From the NCBI RefSeq assembly GCF_900002575.1, contig NZ_LN650648.1:2271565-2335564 (forward strand): DNA of 64,000 nucleotides. Reading direction: 5' to 3'. Position numbers and translations under genes: made by a program. The DNA is from Romboutsia hominis. Lineage in GTDB: Bacteria > Bacillota > Clostridia > Peptostreptococcales > Peptostreptococcaceae. The notes below the pieces were generated by a model. The model saw nothing but the letters and a program-made list of their open reading frames with translations, made no database searches and was not told the origin of the DNA. Positions 61,814 to 64,000 of this stretch are shown here, piece after piece. Numbering within the stretch: position 1 is the first letter of the stretch; each line of letters begins with the position of its first letter.

Positions 61814-63247
61814 TTAAGCATTTTTCTTTATATCCATATTAGCAAATTTTTGTTTATTTACTAAGAATAATCCAAATAATACTAATGCAACTACTACTCC
61901 TACTCCATTTGATAATGTAGCATTTAATCTAAATCCTTCTGGAGCTTGTAATATATATGACATACATACTGATGTCATAAATGTTGCTGGTACTAAAGTT
62001 ATCCAGTAATTAACATTGTTCTTTATTAAATACACTGTAGCTGTCCATAAGAATATTGTAGCTAATGTTTGGTTAGACCAAGCAAAATATCTCCATATTA
62101 TGTTAAAGTCTATTGTAGTTAAGAATATACATACTATGAATAATGGTATAGCTATCTTAAATCTACTCATAAATGTATCTTGCTTTATATTAAATGAATC
62201 TGCTATTGTAAGTCTTGCACTTCTAAATGCTGTATCTCCACTTGTTATAGGACAAGCGACAACCCCAAGTACTGCAAGTATTGAACCAACTTGACCTAAT
62301 AATGACTTAGATATTAATCCAACAACTCCTGACTGACCACCAAATTCAGCTAATGCTGCTTGTAGCGATAAACTATCTCCAAAGAATGCTATTGAAACTG
62401 CACACCATACTAATGCAACTATACCTTCAACAACCATTGCTCCATAGAATACTTTTTTACTTTCTCTTTCGTTGTTTATACATCTAGCCATCATAGGTGA
62501 CTGAGTCGCATGGAATCCTGATATCGCCCCACAAGCTATTGTTACGAATAAGAATGGGAATAAAGATAATCCATCTGGATGCATATTTTGTAAAGTTAAT
62601 TCTGGCATTACCATAGTTCCATTCATGTTACCTATTATCATAGCTCCTGCTAATCCTATAGCCATAAATAATAAAGCTGCTCCAAATAATGGGTATATCT
62701 TACCTATAACCTTATCAACTGGTAAAACAGTCGCAGCTATATAGTATATTATTATTAGTACTATCCATACTATTTGATCTACACCTGTCATAGATTTTAA
62801 AAGACCTGCTGGTGATGTAACGAAAACTGTACCAACTAATATAAGAAGTATTACTGAGAATACTCTCATTACTGTTTTCATCTTTCCACCTAAGTATATA
62901 CCAACTATTTCAGAAACTGACATACCATCATGCTTCATTGATATAACCCCTGAGAAGAAGTCGTGGACTCCTCCTGCAAATATAGTACCAAACGTTATCC
63001 ATAAAAATGCTACTGGACCAAATAATGCCCCCATTATAGCACCAAATATAGGACCTGTTCCTGCTATATTTAAAAATTGTATTAAAAATACCTTGTACCA
63101 AGGCATCGGAATATAATCTATTCCATCTTGTAATCTTACTGCTGGAGTTTGATTATCATCACTTAACTTAACCATTTTGTCTACATAAGTTCCATAAGTG
63201 AAGTATCCAACTATAAGTATTGCTAAGCATACTAAAAATGTTATCAT
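61814..63247 (-). CDS. CstA-family carbon-starvation transporter
   Basis: Membrane protein of 477 aa with about 13 hydrophobic segments. CstA family signature: QFLNIAGTGPIFGAIMGALFGPVAFLWITFGTIFAGGVHDFFSG and ISGFHATQSPMMARCI. Family members import pyruvate or peptides when carbon is scarce. It is shorter than the roughly 700-aa E. coli CstA, as usual for the clostridial form. Located next to a LytTR-type regulator, as in BtsSR/BtsT-type units. Confidence 0.9.
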   Translation of the reverse strand: MITFLVCLAILIVGYFTYGTYVDKMVKLSDDNQTPAVRLQDGIDYIPMPWYKVFLIQFLNIAGTGPIFGAIMGALFGPVAFLWITFGTIFAGGVHDFFSGVISMKHDGMSVSEIVGIYLGGKMKTVMRVFSVILLILVGTVFVTSPAGLLKSMTGVDQIVWIVLIIIYYIAATVLPVDKVIGKIYPLFGAALLFMAIGLAGAMIIGNMNGTMVMPELTLQNMHPDGLSLFPFLFVTIACGAISGFHATQSPMMARCINNERESKKVFYGAMVVEGIVALVWCAVSIAFFGDSLSLQAALAEFGGQSGVVGLISKSLLGQVGSILAVLGVVACPITSGDTAFRSARLTIADSFNIKQDTFMSRFKIAIPLFIVCIFLTTIDFNIIWRYFAWSNQTLATIFLWTATVYLIKNNVNYWITLVPATFMTSVCMSYILQAPEGFRLNATLSNGVGVVVALVLFGLFLVNKQKFANMDIKKNA

Positions 63248-63378
63248 ACCTTTTCTCCTTTTTAAAACTTTTATCTTTTAAGTTTTTGTATTAATTATTC
63301 CAAGGATATAATAACGTTTTTTTAACTTTTAAAGATATATTTTTACATGAAATGCATAAATAGTAACATAAAATACAA

Positions 63379-64000
63379 TTATATATGCATAATTTTTCTA
63401 AATTCTTTTATATTACTCCTACTAACAGGTATCTCTGTATCTATATCTTTTAATTTTAACTTATATGTACTATTAAACCATGGTATTATTTCTTTTATCT
63501 TATATACATTTACAATAAAGGACCTATGTGTCTTAAAGAATATTTCTTTTCCTAGATTTTTTTCAAACTCTTTTATACATCCCTTTACTATGTATTCATT
63601 ATCTTTTGTAAATACTATAGTCTCTCTTTCTCTTGCCTCACAATAATATATATCTTCTATATTAACTACTATTAACTTATCATTTTTCCATAAAGTAACA
63701 CTAGATAAGTTTTTCTTATTTTCATTTGTTACTTCCTCAGAAATAGTAACACTCTCATCTAGAGTATCACTCTTTTCAAGTTTTTTTAACATAGATATAA
63801 TTCTATCATCTGAGTATGGCTTTAATATATAATCAAAAGCTTCTAATTCAAATGCATCTACTGCATGTTCTTTGTAAGCTGTTATAAAAACTATTTTGGG
63901 GCTTTTTTTAAATTGTCTTACTGTTTTTGCCAGTAGCATACCATCTAGCATAGGTATATTTATATCTAAAAATATTACATCTACACTATTTTCTTGTATA
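63379..64000 (-). CDS. LytTR-family response regulator (partial)
   Basis: Truncated by the window end. The frame runs from 64000 with DVIFLDINIPMLDG (phospho-acceptor Asp) into the receiver domain: FITAYKEHAVDAFELEAFDYILKPYS shows the T and K switch residues. A LytTR DNA-binding domain follows (about the last 100 residues, KNDKLIVVNIEDIYYCEARERETIVFT ... FFKTHRSFIVNV). The N-terminal part of the receiver and the cognate kinase lie beyond 64000. It is expected to activate the adjacent CstA-family gene in response to extracellular pyruvate or a similar nutrient. Confidence 0.92.
   Translation of the reverse strand, partial: IQENSVDVIFLDINIPMLDGMLLAKTVRQFKKSPKIVFITAYKEHAVDAFELEAFDYILKPYSDDRIISMLKKLEKSDTLDESVTISEEVTNENKKNLSSVTLWKNDKLIVVNIEDIYYCEARERETIVFTKDNEYIVKGCIKEFEKNLGKEIFFKTHRSFIVNVYKIKEIIPWFNSTYKLKLKDIDTEIPVSRSNIKEFRKIMHI

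Noticed and set aside
1-64000. tRNA, rRNA, CRISPR arrays, insertion sequences, prophage
   Set aside because: Looked for on both strands; no cloverleaf with CCA-type ends, no regularly spaced repeats, no transposase or phage gene seen.

Overview
The window is a low-GC, endospore-forming Firmicute chromosome segment. Gene content and order (the dcw cluster with spoVD/spoVE-type genes, spoIIGA-sigE-sigG, spoIVA, a divIVA-ylmH-yggT-sepF-yggS run, T-box leaders) point to the Peptostreptococcaceae, near Clostridioides/Paraclostridium/Romboutsia. I do not name a species. Almost everything is on the minus strand; the exceptions are a BusR-like regulator and ychF. There are no rRNA or tRNA genes, insertion sequences, CRISPR arrays or prophage genes.

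Layout. 0-3 kb: small membrane/envelope operon (DUF5665, TraR/DksA zinc finger, polysaccharide deacetylase, lspA, rluD). 3.2-5.3 kb: mtnN-trpS behind a Trp-specifier T-box. 5.6-9.5 kb: a FecCD-type metal/chelate importer whose ATPase carries a His-rich tail, plus a small His-rich protein with the same motif. 9.8-11.5 kb: AbgT-family transporter. 12.1-15.5 kb: ileS (IleRS2 type with an altered GIHH signature) behind an Ile T-box. 15.6-19.5 kb: divIVA/sepF division operon. 19.7-21.2 kb: alanine/Na symporter. 21.4-29.6 kb: spoIVA, gpsA, plsY, der, DUF512 radical-SAM-like protein, and two YIEGIA-family membrane proteins with a small partner. 29.6-33.1 kb: PhoR/PhoB-like pair, pgeF, nrdR, ymxH-like gene. 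33.2-36.2 kb: an accessory-looking agr locus (membrane protein, AgrB, a 39-aa AgrD) followed by a GGDEF/HD-GYP c-di-GMP protein. 36.3-38.8 kb: sigG, sigE, spoIIGA with a Spo0A-type promoter. 39.2-53.8 kb: ftsZ, a decayed sbp gene, ftsQ, murA, murG, ftsW/spoVE, murD, mraY, murF, spoVD-type PBP, ftsL, rsmH, lgt. 54-56.3 kb: BusR-like regulator convergent with a BCCT osmolyte transporter. 56.5-60.2 kb: an M16 peptidase pair with a membrane-anchored chelatase-like protein. 60.4-61.5 kb: ychF. 61.8-64 kb: CstA-family transporter with a LytTR response regulator running off the window.

Functionally the window joins peptidoglycan synthesis and division with the early and forespore sporulation switches. 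It also carries several nutrient or signal controlled units: T-boxes for tRNA charging, a probable c-di-AMP/osmolyte module, and an agr peptide signal next to c-di-GMP turnover. The least ordinary items are the agr/c-di-GMP unit, the shared His-rich metal-binding motif, the sbp pseudogene between ftsQ and ftsZ, the GIHH ileS, and the BusR/BCCT pair with an operator-like inverted repeat over the transporter promoter.

Start codons were chosen by ribosome-binding-site spacing. In several genes an upstream GTG or ATG in frame was rejected because the Shine-Dalgarno sequence points to a later ATG.
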